From Gigaspora margarita (Eukaryota > Glomeromycota > Glomeromycetes > Diversisporales > Gigasporaceae): a DNA stretch of 64,000 nt. This document shows positions 34,819-45,689 of this stretch, one piece after another. Both the position numbers and the translations under genes were made by a program. A model generated the notes under the pieces. The model ran no database searches, was not told the DNA's origin, and worked only from the letters and a program-made list of their open reading frames with translations. Numbering within the stretch: the stretch's first letter is position 1; the number at the start of each line of letters is the position of its first letter. The DNA is taken from positions 1-64,000 of the forward strand of contig WTPW01001067.1 in assembly GCA_009809945.1 (NCBI GenBank), written 5' to 3'.

Positions 34819-35697
34819 GAAAGCTTCTAGAAATTACGTAATATTTTGTTACTAAAAATTTCAAAATTTTATCCTACCCACCCACACCTGATACTCTATT
34901 AGCCAATCAAATTTTATATTTTTTAAAATTTATTTATATGTTTCAACTTATGAAATTGATAATAACTATTGCTCTGCTAGGCCAATTTAGATGGTTTAGC
35001 TACCAAAATAATCATCTCACTGAGACGATTCTAACAAGCCCAAAATTGTTAAAATCTAATTACAGAATCCCAAGATCATTCAACTTTTGTTAATTTTAAT
35101 AGTAATTTTTTAGAATTACTAAGTAAATTTTTTTAATATTAAATAACTTTTGATCCACTAGCTTGTTTTGGATGATTTAACTACCAAAATGTTTGTCTCT
35201 GTAAGGTGATTCTAACAAGCCCAAAATCGCAAAATTCTAATCACAGGATTTCAAGATCGATAAAGATTTTTTATTTGTCTAACAATACAAATCTTTACTG
35301 AACTTGAAATTCTGTTATTAGAATTTAGCGATTTTGGATTTATTAGAATTATCTCACTAAGATGAACATTTTGGTAGTTAAATTATCCAAAACAGGCCAG
35401 TGGATCAAAAGTTATTCAATATTAAAAAATTTACTTAGCACTATTAAAATTATACAAAAGTTGAATGATCTTGGGACCCTGTAATTAGATTTTAATGATT
35501 TTGCACTTGTTAGAATCGTCTTAATAAGATGAACATTTTGGTAATTAAATCATCTAAATCGGTCCAGTAGAACAATAGTTATTAATAATATACTTTTGAT
35601 CAGAATTATAAAAATTTGATCAAAATTATAATTGTAATTTGATATTTTTGGGACCCCACCCACCTATCAAAAAATTATGTAATTTCTAGAAGCTCTC
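34819..35697. mobile_element. 879-bp TTA-flanked palindromic element
   Basis: Ends GAAAGCTTCTAGAAATTACG and GAGAGCTTCTAGAAATTACA, flanked by TTA (34816-34818, 35698-35700). Several inverted repeats inside carry the shared block: GGCCAATTTAGATGGTTTAG, ATCATCTCACTGAGACGATT, CTAACAAGCCCAAAAT. Confidence 0.82.
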
Positions 35698-35792
35698 TTA
35701 TCTTTAGATAAACAGATTATCTAGATCCAAACACTAACAAAAGCCAGTATTGAGTGTATATATACTACTAAATACTAGTCAAAATTTTTTGA

Positions 35793-36273
35793 GTGTAGAG
35801 AATATGTCGATCATTTTTCATATAATTTTTGTGGTACAAGAGAAAATCATATGTTACAAAAAATACGCCCCTGATAAAAATTTTTAAGGTCACGATTAAC
35901 CCTTGCCAAAATTTTATGACATGTAAATTAAAACCTTTATTTATAGTAGAGAAATTTCTAGAAGCAATTTCATTTTAAAAAAATATACTTGTATATGCAA
36001 TAAACTTCCAAAATTTTCTGGGTTAACCTAGAAATTCAGAGTAACCCAGAAAATTTCGAAAGTTTATTGCATATACAAGTATATTTTTTTAAAATAAAAT
36101 TGCTTCTAGAAATTTTTCTACTATAAATAGAGGTTTTAATTTATATGACATAAAATTTTGACAAGAGTTAATCATGATCTTAAAAATTTTTATCAGAGGC
36201 ATATTTTTATAACATATGATTTTCTCTTGTACCACAAAAATTATATGAAAAATGATTGACATACCCTCTACCC
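35793..36273. mobile_element. 481-bp near-perfect foldback element
   Basis: Two arms of about 235 bp are inverted copies from GTGTAGAGAATATGTCGATC to the centre near 36035 (TAACCTAGAAATTCAGAGTA). The right end reads GGGTAGAGGGTATGTCAATC in inverse. Flanks TGA and TTA could be a mutated TTA duplication. Confidence 0.8.
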
Positions 36274-36918
36274 TTAATATAATAGGCCGATATAAAGAAG
36301 ATTATAGGTGATATGTAACAAAACAAACATCATAAAATCGAGTAAAAGATATTTGACTAATTAATATAATTATATAAATATCTGCCATCCATTATCTTGT
36401 TAGCATATTAATTTTTTAAAATATAAACCAAAAAAAGGCTAATTTTATTAAGGTTAATATAACAACTAAATATCATTTTATGACATAAACTGATATTCTA
36501 ATGAATAAATACATTATTTGAAGATATAATACTGAGTAGTTAAACTGTTAATTATAAATTCAAATTAGACTGATATTTTATTATTTTACATTGATATATA
36601 ATAATAAATTAATGATATTATATACTTCTTAATAATATATTCCTGATTCTATTAATTTATTTTTTTAAACTAAATTTAAGCTGATATTTTGTTAATTGAT
36701 TTATTTTTCTATTTTCGTTTTCTGATATATTTCTGATTATATACATTATAGAAGATATTTTACTGATTTTAGAGTTAACACCTCTATCCGGATATAAAAA
36801 ATATATCTGAATAGAGGTATTAACTCTAACTGATTCTATTGATTATCTCTATTTAATCTTTAATTTAGCTGATATATTAAGATACATTATGATATATACT
36901 GATAGGTTTATTATTTTA

Positions 36919-38848
36919 TAGTGTTTCGATCCTATTTTGAAAAAGCTATTCAGATTAAATTTGGATTTCTCCAACATATTCAGTTATAATTCAAATTTCA
37001 AATTCGGATTAGTAATTCAAATTAATCTGAATTCAATTATAGAAATCTTCAGAAAAAAACCTTATATAAGTCAAAGATTGTTTTCTAATAACACTATTGG
37101 GTTTTATCGAAGTTAGTTATACTCTAATGCCAATTCTCAACCAATATAAAAACACAACTATAAGATTAGCATTAAATGAGACTATATCAGTATTGGAACA
37201 ATTTTTATAAAATCTGTATTGGTATAGTTTTTAAAACGTGATGAAGCTTAATTTTCTAATATATATCATGTTTAGATTTAATCCAAATTTAGAATTTTCA
37301 AGCTAATAATAAATAACGCAGCTTTATAAATATAAAAGATAATTTTTGGCTTTACTTAATCAAGTAATAACTTTGTATATTAAACTACCAAAGGTCATAC
37401 AGATTTAAGTATAAAATTTTGTAATTTATTTTTTTTATTTTTAACTTTTTTTATTTACTATTTTTCTTTTATTTATTATTTTTTTTATTTCTATTTATTT
37501 TATTTTTTTTTATATTTATTTTTATTTATTTTATTCCAAAGCATTAATTAAATTAATGCGAGCAAGAAAGATGCCAAAAAAAAATGAACCTATTATTTAA
37601 ATCAATATGAATTGGATGAAATGAGAAATAAGTATTAATAAATTGAATTATGGTATCTAATATATTAATTATTTCAAACACTAATGATTTTTATACTTAT
37701 TGACTAATGCAATTATCGAAATAAGTACTAACAAGAGAAAATGAAACTTTGGGCATTCAAAATCTATTATTTATTATTTACCAAATTTAGCCTATAAAGG
37801 ATCTAATTGTAATATATATATGATACGATACGTATCATATATGTTACTATCAGGCTTTTCAAGAGCTGAATCTTGTAAATAATAAACAATAAACTTGAAG
37901 CATGTTGTCTCATTTTCTCTTGACAACACTCATATAAGACAAGAAATATTATGTGACAATAAACTGAATAGCTTATTTCAGATAAGGTGCAGTACTTGAA
38001 TTTGTGATTACGGGTTTGATTTACAACACCTAATTCTTGCAATACTAGCTTTAAATCAGGCCATTTGTCAGAATGATAATGTTTGAAGAAACATATACCA
38101 ATTCAAAGGTCTTATATATGTGTGCATTAAAGTTTCCTCATTGAATCAGAAATAAATATATTTGAATTACTTTGACCGACTGAGTTGATTCATAACTTTT
38201 TAATACAATGTATATACATAAAAATTATAGTAAACAGAATAGAGCAAAAGCGATATTCACTACTAAAACAAACCTGAACTACTAAGCCTGATCTTTCATG
38301 CCAGCAAACCTGTCTTGCTCTACAAACTAAAAAAATTTTATTTTTCTTTACCTGAACATATATTTCAGTAGATTTTTTACTTATATGTGCATGTAGTTAA
38401 AATGTTATCTGAGCAGTTGATATTTGAACATCCGATTAGCAGATTACATACTTGAAGAAAGCTGATTTGAGGCACAAGCATATATTACACTCATGGGCAT
38501 TATTTTAAAAATTAAGTTATTAAAAAATCAACTCATACTCGAAATAATGCACATATGCTCAAAATAATGTACAGGTAGGCTTATTATACGAAAATACGAT
38601 ATTTAAAAAAAAGTGATTCCTCTTCTTTGAAAAAATCTGAATAATATGGTTTAGTAAAGTTATAATTTCAAACCCGAAGCTTGTTTCTTTTTACATTACT
38701 CATATTTAGGATTAATATCCGCATAATCTGTATCCTTAATCTGACATTTATTAAGGATATATCTATTAAAATTAACAAATTCAGATATCCGCATTTAATC
38801 CAAATTATTAGAACAATTCAAATTGTTGGATTACAGATTGAAACACTA
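36919..38848. mobile_element. 1.93-kb hAT-type non-autonomous element
   Basis: Ends TAGTGTTTCGATCCTATT and TAGTGTTTCAATCTGTAATC, flanked by a perfect duplication TTATTTTA (36911-36918, 38849-38856). Uninterrupted paralogues of the target stand in the same array near 39870 and 40290. T-rich tract at 37430-37540. No transposase frame; open frames of 65-79 codons inside have no recognisable motif. Confidence 0.88.
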
Positions 38849-38904
38849 TTATTTTATATATTATGTGATGATATTTGACAGAATCTATTAATTTATTTTT
38901 TTAA

Positions 38905-39447
38905 TTGATGATCCGCCAGTCATCAGGTGCATGATCATAGTGTAACGTGATGCAGATCACTATGTAAATTACATAAGCAGGAAATGCCAAGATTTTTTGA
39001 CAATTGTTCAAATAAATTTTTTTTCGTACTAAGTTAACAGTCAAGGGCCACTAATTGAAAGTTGTAGAGCTCACTGAGACGAATCTAAAGGTGGTGAGAT
39101 CGTCCAAATTGGCCCGGTGGTTGCTGAGTTATCTTTAAAAAACGATTGGCCGACTATATAAAATTACTATGTAAACAAACTATTGTTTACATAGTAATTT
39201 TATATAGTCGGCCAATCGTTTTTTAAAGATAACTCAGCAACCACCGGGCCAATTTGGACGATCTCACCACCTTTAGATTCGTCTCAGTGAGCTCTACAAC
39301 TTTCAATTAGTGGCCCTTGGTGTTAACTTAGTATGAAAAATATTTTTCCTTAGAGGCACTCAGCATTTACACTCTATATGATAAACATATAAGATCTGCG
39401 TTATGTTACACTAAGATCGTTTGTCCAGATGACTCGCGATCTACCTA
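38905..39447. mobile_element. 543-bp palindromic element in the tandem array
   Basis: A nearly perfect palindrome at about 39017-39344 centres on AACAAACTATTGTTTACATAG. Weaker inverted ends (GATGATCCGCCAGTCAT, GTAGATCGCGAGTCAT) extend it to the borders. TTAA stands on both sides (38901-38904, 39448-39451), so the duplication is TTAA or TAA. Contains GCTCACTGAGACGAATC and GTCCAAATTGGCCCGG, the shared block. Confidence 0.8.
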
Positions 39448-39610
39448 TTAAACTAAATTTAAACTGATATTTCATTGATTGATTTATTTTTCTATTTTTA
39501 TTTTCTGATATATTACTGATTATATACATTAATAGAAGACATTTTACTGATTCTATTAATTATCTCTATTTAATCTTTAATTTAGCTGATACATTAAGGT
39601 ACATTATAAT

Positions 39611-39854
39611 TAGTGTTGGCAAATAGAATAATAGAACAAAAGCTTGATTTTTTGTCTTTATATAAAAAAAATTTTTTTATTAATAATTTGCAATTATTTA
39701 AATATATATTGTTAGACCATTATTAAAATAATAAATTTAAAATATTTCTATATTTAATTAGTAAAATTTAATACTAAAAATTTACAATAGAAAAATAAAA
39801 AAGCAAATAGAATTAGAAGCCAATAGAACAAATATAGTAAACGTGACAACCCTG
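39611..39854. mobile_element. 244-bp hAT-type MITE
   Basis: Ends TAGTGTTGGCA and CAGGGTTGTCA, flanked by a perfect 8-bp duplication ATTATAAT (39603-39610, 39855-39862). Other units of the array show the empty site (CATTATGATATATACTGATA). Confidence 0.88.
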
Positions 39855-40461
39855 ATTATAATATATACTGATAGGTTTATTATTTTATTTATTATATAAT
39901 GATATTTGACAGATTCTATTAATTTATTTTTTTAAACTAAATTTAAGCTGATATTTTGTTGATTGATTTATTTTTCTATTTTCATTTTCTGATATATTTC
40001 TGATTATATATATTAATCTATTAATTATCTCTATTTAATCTTTAATTTAGCTGATACATTAAGATACATTATGATATATACTGATAGATTTATTATTTTG
40101 ACAGATTCTATTAATTTATTTTTTTAAACTAAATTTAAGCTGATATTTTGTTAATTGATTTATTTTTCTATTTTAGTTTTCTGATATATTATATACATTA
40201 ATAGAAGATATTTTACTAATTCTATTGATTATCTCTATTTAATCTTTAATTTAGCTAATACATTAAGATACATTATGATATATACTAATAGGTTTATTAT
40301 TTTATATATTATGCGATAATATTTGACAATTCTATTAATTTATTTTTTTAAAATAAATTTAAGCTGATATTTTGTTGATTGATTTATTTTTCTATTTTCA
40401 TTTTCTGATATATAGATCTTATTCTCTCTACTGCTATTAAACATTCTCTTACTATTCCTAC

Positions 40462-40960
40462 TAGTGATACGGGTCGATAAAAAAATCGTGGGCCGAGGCT
40501 GATCCAAAAAAAGCTCGGGCCGGTCGAACGGGCCGATCTTTTGCTAGTGTAATTTTTTCTGATCAGTATCAGTCAACATTTATCTATATTAAACGTGTAA
40601 AAAGCCATCAGGTAGTTTTTTGTCAAATTCTAGTGATATTTATTTATTTAATTGTTATTCTTTTTGTCCTTGAGAAAATTCCAGAATGTTAGTATTTTAT
40701 GTTGATTGATTGTCTACGCCTCCGAACATTCTGACACTTAGATTATATTCACCATTTGCCAATTTATCACTAATAAACCAATTTCTACATTATTATCAAT
40801 GACTAGCTGATTTTTATTTAATTCCTAGACTGAAATATGTTTTAGAAGAGAATTGTTTCCAATACTTTTCTTACCAACCGGCCCGGCCCACAAAGGTGCG
40901 GGCCGAGGGTCGACCCGCCCATCGACCCGGCCGTTGGGCCGGGGTCGACCCGTATCACTA
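40462..40960. mobile_element. 499-bp hAT-type MITE with GC-rich ends
   Basis: Ends TAGTGATACGGGTCGA, inverted, followed by GGGCCGG/CCGGCCC clusters on both sides. Perfect 8-bp duplication ATTCCTAC (40454-40461, 40961-40968). The LINE coding sequence reads on across the empty site. The interior is AT-rich, so composition changes abruptly at the subterminal clusters. Confidence 0.93.
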
Positions 40961-40984
40961 ATTCCTACACCTCCAACTTTAATT

Positions 40985-42340
40985 ATCTTTGACTACTTAG
41001 TTTCTGATCTTTTTCTATCTAACCAAACTTCTCAATTATTACAATCAATTGCTCAAAACAATTATAATTACACATCTTTTATTTTTTATACAGATGATTC
41101 TATTAAAAATATCTGTACTGACCAATATTCTATGGGCATTAGTTGGATACAACTTCATAACAATCAAATTGTACATGAGTTTTCAGCCCAACTTAAATAT
41201 TGGCCTTCTTCCTATCACACTAAACTAATTTCAATCCTACCTGCTATTAATACTGTACCATGAAACTCTATTATTCAAATTTTTACTGATTTACAACCAA
41301 ATACACTAAACTCATACACCTTAATCCAAACACTTCAAAAAAATTTAAATTTACTACATGGCCTATATGGTATACACTCTTTAATGTTATTAAATCTTTT
41401 AATATTCAACTAACATTACACAAAGTTCAGGCTCATTTTGACAACCCTTTTAACAATCATGCTGATCAACTAGCCAATTAACATATCTCTGCTTCTTTTC
41501 TTAACTTTAACTATACCAACTCTCATATTCCTTTTCATACTTTATACTGGGAAAATACCCAAGTTTTACAACCTATACGAAGATTCATTAAAAATATTTG
41601 CAAAGCTCATATTATAGCTCTATAGTCTTCTTAGCAATGTACAAATAAATAGTCTCACTTCACTCATTATTTTGATTGGAACTCCACTTGGTTATACTTT
41701 AATAATAATCAAAAAGCTTCAAATAATATTACCAACTTCAAACTTAGCAATCTTAAAGCTTTTAAAACTAAATTATTTTTAAATGAACAACCTTCATACT
41801 CTAACTTTTACTCAATTTATTCTAATCTATTTTCAAATACAGGTGACCCCCGTTAATATCAACCTATGTTAATATCAACCTAAGCCACAAATAAATTTTT
41901 ACAAATTTTTATATATCAAAACTCCCTCATATATATCAACTTTAATATGTATTTTCGTTAATATCACTATCAACATAATTTTTAACAGGTTCAAATGGGT
42001 TGATATTAACGAGGGTCACCTGTACCAACTGCTTTATATGCAATACTCCTGATTCTTCTAATCATTGGCTTTTTTGTTCTGGTACAAACATCTTAACCAG
42101 ATTATTCTTACTGCTATTACTAATACTATTAACTCTACAGATTTAGACCTTTCCTTAAATACTATATTTCAACTTATCCAGACTATTTATAATCACCTAG
42201 CCTTTTATTTATCACCAGCTTTACTTTCTCCTTATTATATTCAAACTATACTTAAAGGCTTAATTCCTTCTCATCTTATTCAAGTCTTAGACCCTTCCAC
42301 TTACCCTCAAAATAAGCTTCACAAATCATTATAAAAATTC
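40985..42340 (+). pseudogene. LINE ORF2 3' part: RNase H and zinc knuckle
   Basis: An RNase H-like segment reads FYTDDSIKNICTDQYSMGIS, then FSAQLKYWPSSYHTKLISIL and later a QIFTDLQPN strand, giving the D-E-D pattern of LINE RNase H. Downstream, after the MITE at 41840-42022, NCFICNTPDSSNHWLFC forms a C-x2-C-x7-H-x3-C knuckle typical of LINE C-termini. Several stops interrupt the frame, so it is a dead copy. Reverse transcriptase and endonuclease are missing because the copy is 5'-truncated. Confidence 0.8.
41840..42022. mobile_element. 183-bp TA-flanked MITE in the LINE
   Basis: Ends CAGGTGACCCCCGTTAATATC and CAGGTGACCCTCGTTAATATC flanked by TA (41838-41839, 42023-42024). The word GTTAATATCAACC is repeated inside. 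Tc1/mariner-type by its TA duplication. Confidence 0.88.
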
Positions 42341-42819
42341 TTCTTCAGGTCTTTGAATTATCCTATGAACAATTGTGGAAGCCTTATTGTTCCCAATTTG
42401 CTTTATAGAGGAAAACCAATAATATTACTTATCCTTCTTCTACTACTACTTCTAATATAATACAATCCAAAAAGCAACTATCTTTATGCCAAACATTTAT
42501 ATATAGTTGTCCTTGTGGCCAACCTGAACAACTTCATATTAACCCAAATTTATGTTTACTTATTGGTACAGCTCTTAAGAAGATCAGTTCTTAGGCTGTC
42601 CATTGGGTTAAATACAGTATATCTATAAATTTTATTTTAACTTTATCAAACTAGATGAGTCTTGACAACTCTAGTAGGTTTAGGTCACAGATAAATTAGT
42701 CTGAGCTTCAATTCCTGCATGTAATTTAAATTTTGTATTTATACAAAGAAGTATATTCCATGTAGCAACTTTTCTAAATTACTAATAAAGATATAAGCAA
42801 GACCTTACCTTAATACCAA

Positions 42820-43520
42820 AAAAAATGAATATTCATAAATATTTTGAATATTTATAAATATTATGAAAATTCATAAATATTGTTATAAATTATCATAAAA
42901 TCAGATTATCGTGAAATTCATGTGATCTTCGTATCATCAGATTTTCTAAAATTTCTGAAAATAGTGTAAAACAATTGATCTACACTACCTGCTACATAAT
43001 CAAAACAATCGAATGCAAACAGTCAGTATACCTATATCCTATATACTGCATAAATTGCATTCTTGATATCTATATATAAAAGACCTTTTAACTGTATCAA
43101 AAAGGCAACCCTAACCCTAACCCTAACCCTAAACACCCTAAACACCCTAAACATGAGGCAAAAAAGGGTCTATAAAACTACTACAAAAAAAAATTTCTTC
43201 TCATGTTAGGGTTAGGGTCGCCTTTGATACAGTTAGAAGGTCTTTTATACATAGATATCAAAAAATGCGATTTATGCAGCATATAGGCATATATTGAATT
43301 AACCCCCAGTTATAATATTCGATTGTTTTGATTACGTAGCAGGTAGTGTAGATCAATTAGATCACTATTTTCAGAAATTTTAGGAAATCTGATGATACAG
43401 AGATCACGTGGATTTCACGATAATCTGATTTCACGATAATCCATGACAAATATTATAAAAATTCATATTTTTATGAATATTTATAAATATTTTGAATATT
43501 TATAAATATTATATATATAT
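42820..43520. repeat. ~700-bp palindrome with telomere-like tracts
   Basis: Arms of about 300 bp are inverted: AATCAGATTATCGTGAAATT, ATCTACACTACCTGCTACAT and GACCTTTTAACTGTATCAAA recur in inverse on the right. Both arms hold CCCTAA repeats near the centre: four and more copies at 43108-43152 (CCCTAACCCTAACCCTAA, then CCCTAAACA variants), two copies inverted at 43205-43217. The outer ends run into AATATTCATAAATATT satellite. Confidence 0.8.
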
Positions 43521-43554
43521 ATTTTTTAAAAAAAATTTTGGCAGTCCTGCTTTT

Positions 43555-44640
43555 ATTTTCTCAGAAAACTTTAAATAACTATTACATTTAGAATGTGTTA
43601 CTACGTTTTCTATTTAATATAAAAGCATATTCAGATTTCCCTTACGGCGCTTAAATATGACTAGCTGCAGCAAGAATTCCCTCCCGAAGAATCTTCTGAC
43701 CATTCATCCAATTACTTCGATCACTAGTAGCACCTGCCAGCCATGTCCGGACTACCTATCCTTTCTTTAAAACTTCTCTCACCTAGGTCTGAGCAGAATA
43801 TTTTAACCCTTACTCTTATATGAGAAAAGAAAGTACATGGCATAATTACAAAAGAAAAAAAAAGACATTTAGGAAATGAAAGAGAGAAAAAAAAAAACAA
43901 GAAAAAGAACAAGAAGAAAAAAGAAAAATAAAACAGAAATCCTAAATGTGATTCAATTATAACTAAACAAAGATGAAAAAAGCAAAAAAAAGAATAAAGT
44001 AATCTGACATATATATAAAACAAATGAAACCAAAAATGAAAGTTCTGAAAAAAAAGGAAAGTGCTAGAAAATTCTAGCAGTAGATTCTAACTCATGGTTT
44101 CTCCAAAACAACTACACGTGATTCTTCGTTTACACTCAAAACTCGGAATCCAAAATGGCCAGTGCCTTCCCAAATTGGACAGAATAAACATTGCCGATCT
44201 TTTGGAGGGGTACGCCAAAAAGCCCACTTTTGTTAGAAAATAATTTGAGTCGTCGGCACTAGAGGTTCACTTGTAGTTTTATAAAGAGCATAGGTCTTTT
44301 CTTAGATAGTTTTAATCAGCTACATGATAGCACTCCTTTGAGTGGGCAGTACTTGCTTTTCGGTGAGTGATAAACTCTGAGCTTGTCGGCATATAGTCTA
44401 TGAACTCCATCTCTAAACGACAAGTGCTGTACTTTACTTTCTACGGTGAGTGATAAACTCTAAGCTTGTCAGCAGGTAGTCTATGAACTTTACCTCTAAA
44501 CGACAAGTGCCGTCTTATTTATTCGGGTTTCCTGTAACCTTTCTACCATTCATCGTTAAAAACTATTTCTCGAAAATTTTGGTATATTTGTTGGTACAAG
44601 TGATTATTGGAAAGAGTTCGGTTTTCTGTTTATTATATAT
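43555..44640 (-). mobile_element. Retro-like repeat, ~1.1 kb, unclassified
   Basis: On the minus strand it starts AACTCTTTCCAATAATCACTTGTACCAA, split here for reading as AACTCTTTCCAATAATCAC and TTGTACCAA. That start is shared with 4920 and, loosely, with the LINE start at 56583. Two tandem hairpin units follow, then a mid-part with pyrimidine-rich tracts and a GC-richer stretch (GTAGTCCGGACATGGCTGGC). It ends at GCAGGACTGCCAAAA. AT-palindrome satellite borders both ends. No open frame. Possibly a SINE or non-autonomous LINE relative. Confidence 0.5.
44361..44512. repeat. Two 83-bp tandem units with conserved hairpins
   Basis: Units start at 44361 and 44444. Each holds GAGTGATAAACTC (short hairpin GAGT/ACTC) and a longer stem GCTTGTC/GACAAG closing about 30 nt, with AGGTA/TACCT as an inner helix in the second unit. 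Aligned units at 4670 and 4743 keep the stem with different bases. Confidence 0.65.
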
Positions 44641-45065
44641 ATTCTTAAATATTATGAATATTCATAAATATTATAAATATTTATAAATATTATGAATATT
44701 TATAAATATTCAAAACCCACCCTTGGTTCAAAACCTATTCTTGGTTAAAAATTAAGTTACCAAAATAGGGCTTGTATAATATTACACAATATTAGTGGCA
44801 TGTAATCTAAAATTATTTATGCGAAAATAGTTCAATAAGCTTTGTGTAACCAATATGCATATTTATATTACACAAATTATATAACTATATGATAGGCCTT
44901 TCAACACGTATTCAAAATATTTTAAATATTTGAATCTTATGAATATATTCGAATATATTCAAGAATATTATGAATATTCATAAACATTATAAATATTCAA
45001 AAATATTATGAATATTCATAAATATTCTGTATATTTAAAATATTTATGAATATTTATTTATTTAT
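44640..45065. repeat. ~425-bp satellite unit A
   Basis: A 220-bp core (CAAAACCCACCCTTGGTTCA ... GATAGGCCTTTCAACACG, 44710-44930) is flanked by repeats of AATATTCATAAATATT. Two more units stand at 56590-57480. The minus-strand LINE lies between them. Confidence 0.82.
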
Positions 45066-45689
45066 TTTGTTTTTTTTATGTTAAGGTGAGATTTTGTCTC
45101 AATCATTATTAACTTGTAAAAGTGCCTCCAGATGCAGCTTTGGGTACATTTTATATTAATACAAAATTATTCTATGTACAAATTATTAAACAAGTATGAG
45201 ACTCAGACTAATTTATCTGCAACCTAAACCAACTAGAGTGGTTAAAACTCATCTAGATTTGTATATCTAATATTGAATTAGTAGGAGAACTATATAAGGT
45301 CCACATAGTAGACCAAATAGAGATTTTATGTAAAGCTAATCCTAGTATTGGACATTGATTACTAGTATATTGTTGGTCGGGAAGGCCACATATACATAAA
45401 AGTATAGTAGAATGATTAGAGGATTTGAATAATATGGATCGTATATGAAAGGTATTAGATAATTGTTTCTTGTAAGTAGAAAGTTTAGAACAGTAAGGCT
45501 TCCATAATGTTTCATAGGTATTATGTGATATTTTAAGAAGTAACTTAATAGTTATATCTGAAACTAGTTTATAGGAGCTAGTGAAAGCAGAAATTGTATT
45601 AATAAGTGATATGGGAACAAATCCTTGGATAGTTGTGTAAATAGTAGTAGTTTGGTTATTGTGATTGTGAGTAAAGGATAGGCGTGGAT

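Larger units (their letters stand above)
36500..40415. repeat. ~200-290-bp AT-rich tandem array, interrupted
   Basis: Repeated phrases are TTTTCTGATATATTTCTGAT, GATTATCTCTATTTAATCTT, CTGATAGGTTTATTATTTTA and TTTTTTTAAACTAAATTTAA. They occur at 36640-36918, 38849-38904, 39448-39610 and 39855-40415. Three elements split it (36919, 38905, 39611), and a truncated LINE begins at its right edge. Confidence 0.8.
40416..42830 (+). mobile_element. 5'-truncated LINE with two insertions
   Basis: Only the 3' part of a non-LTR retrotransposon remains: RNase H domain, C-terminal zinc knuckle, 3' untranslated region and a short A-tail (CCAAAAAAAA, near 42825). It matches the minus-strand LINE at 45066-56583 by protein (STA......IPPTP against STAIKHSLTIPTPP) and in the untranslated region (AACTCTAGTAGGTTTAGGT against CACTCTAGTTGGTTTAGGT). 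It is split by elements at 40462-40960 and 41840-42022. It joins the AT-rich tandem array on the left and an AT-palindrome satellite on the right. Confidence 0.82.

Noticed and set aside
36500-40415. LTRs of a retrotransposon
   Set aside because: The repeats are tandem and continuous, with no primer site, polypurine tract or gag-pol between them.
44361-44512. Hammerhead-type ribozyme in the tandem hairpin units
   Set aside because: Neither strand shows the CTGATGA and GAAA core in the right arrangement.
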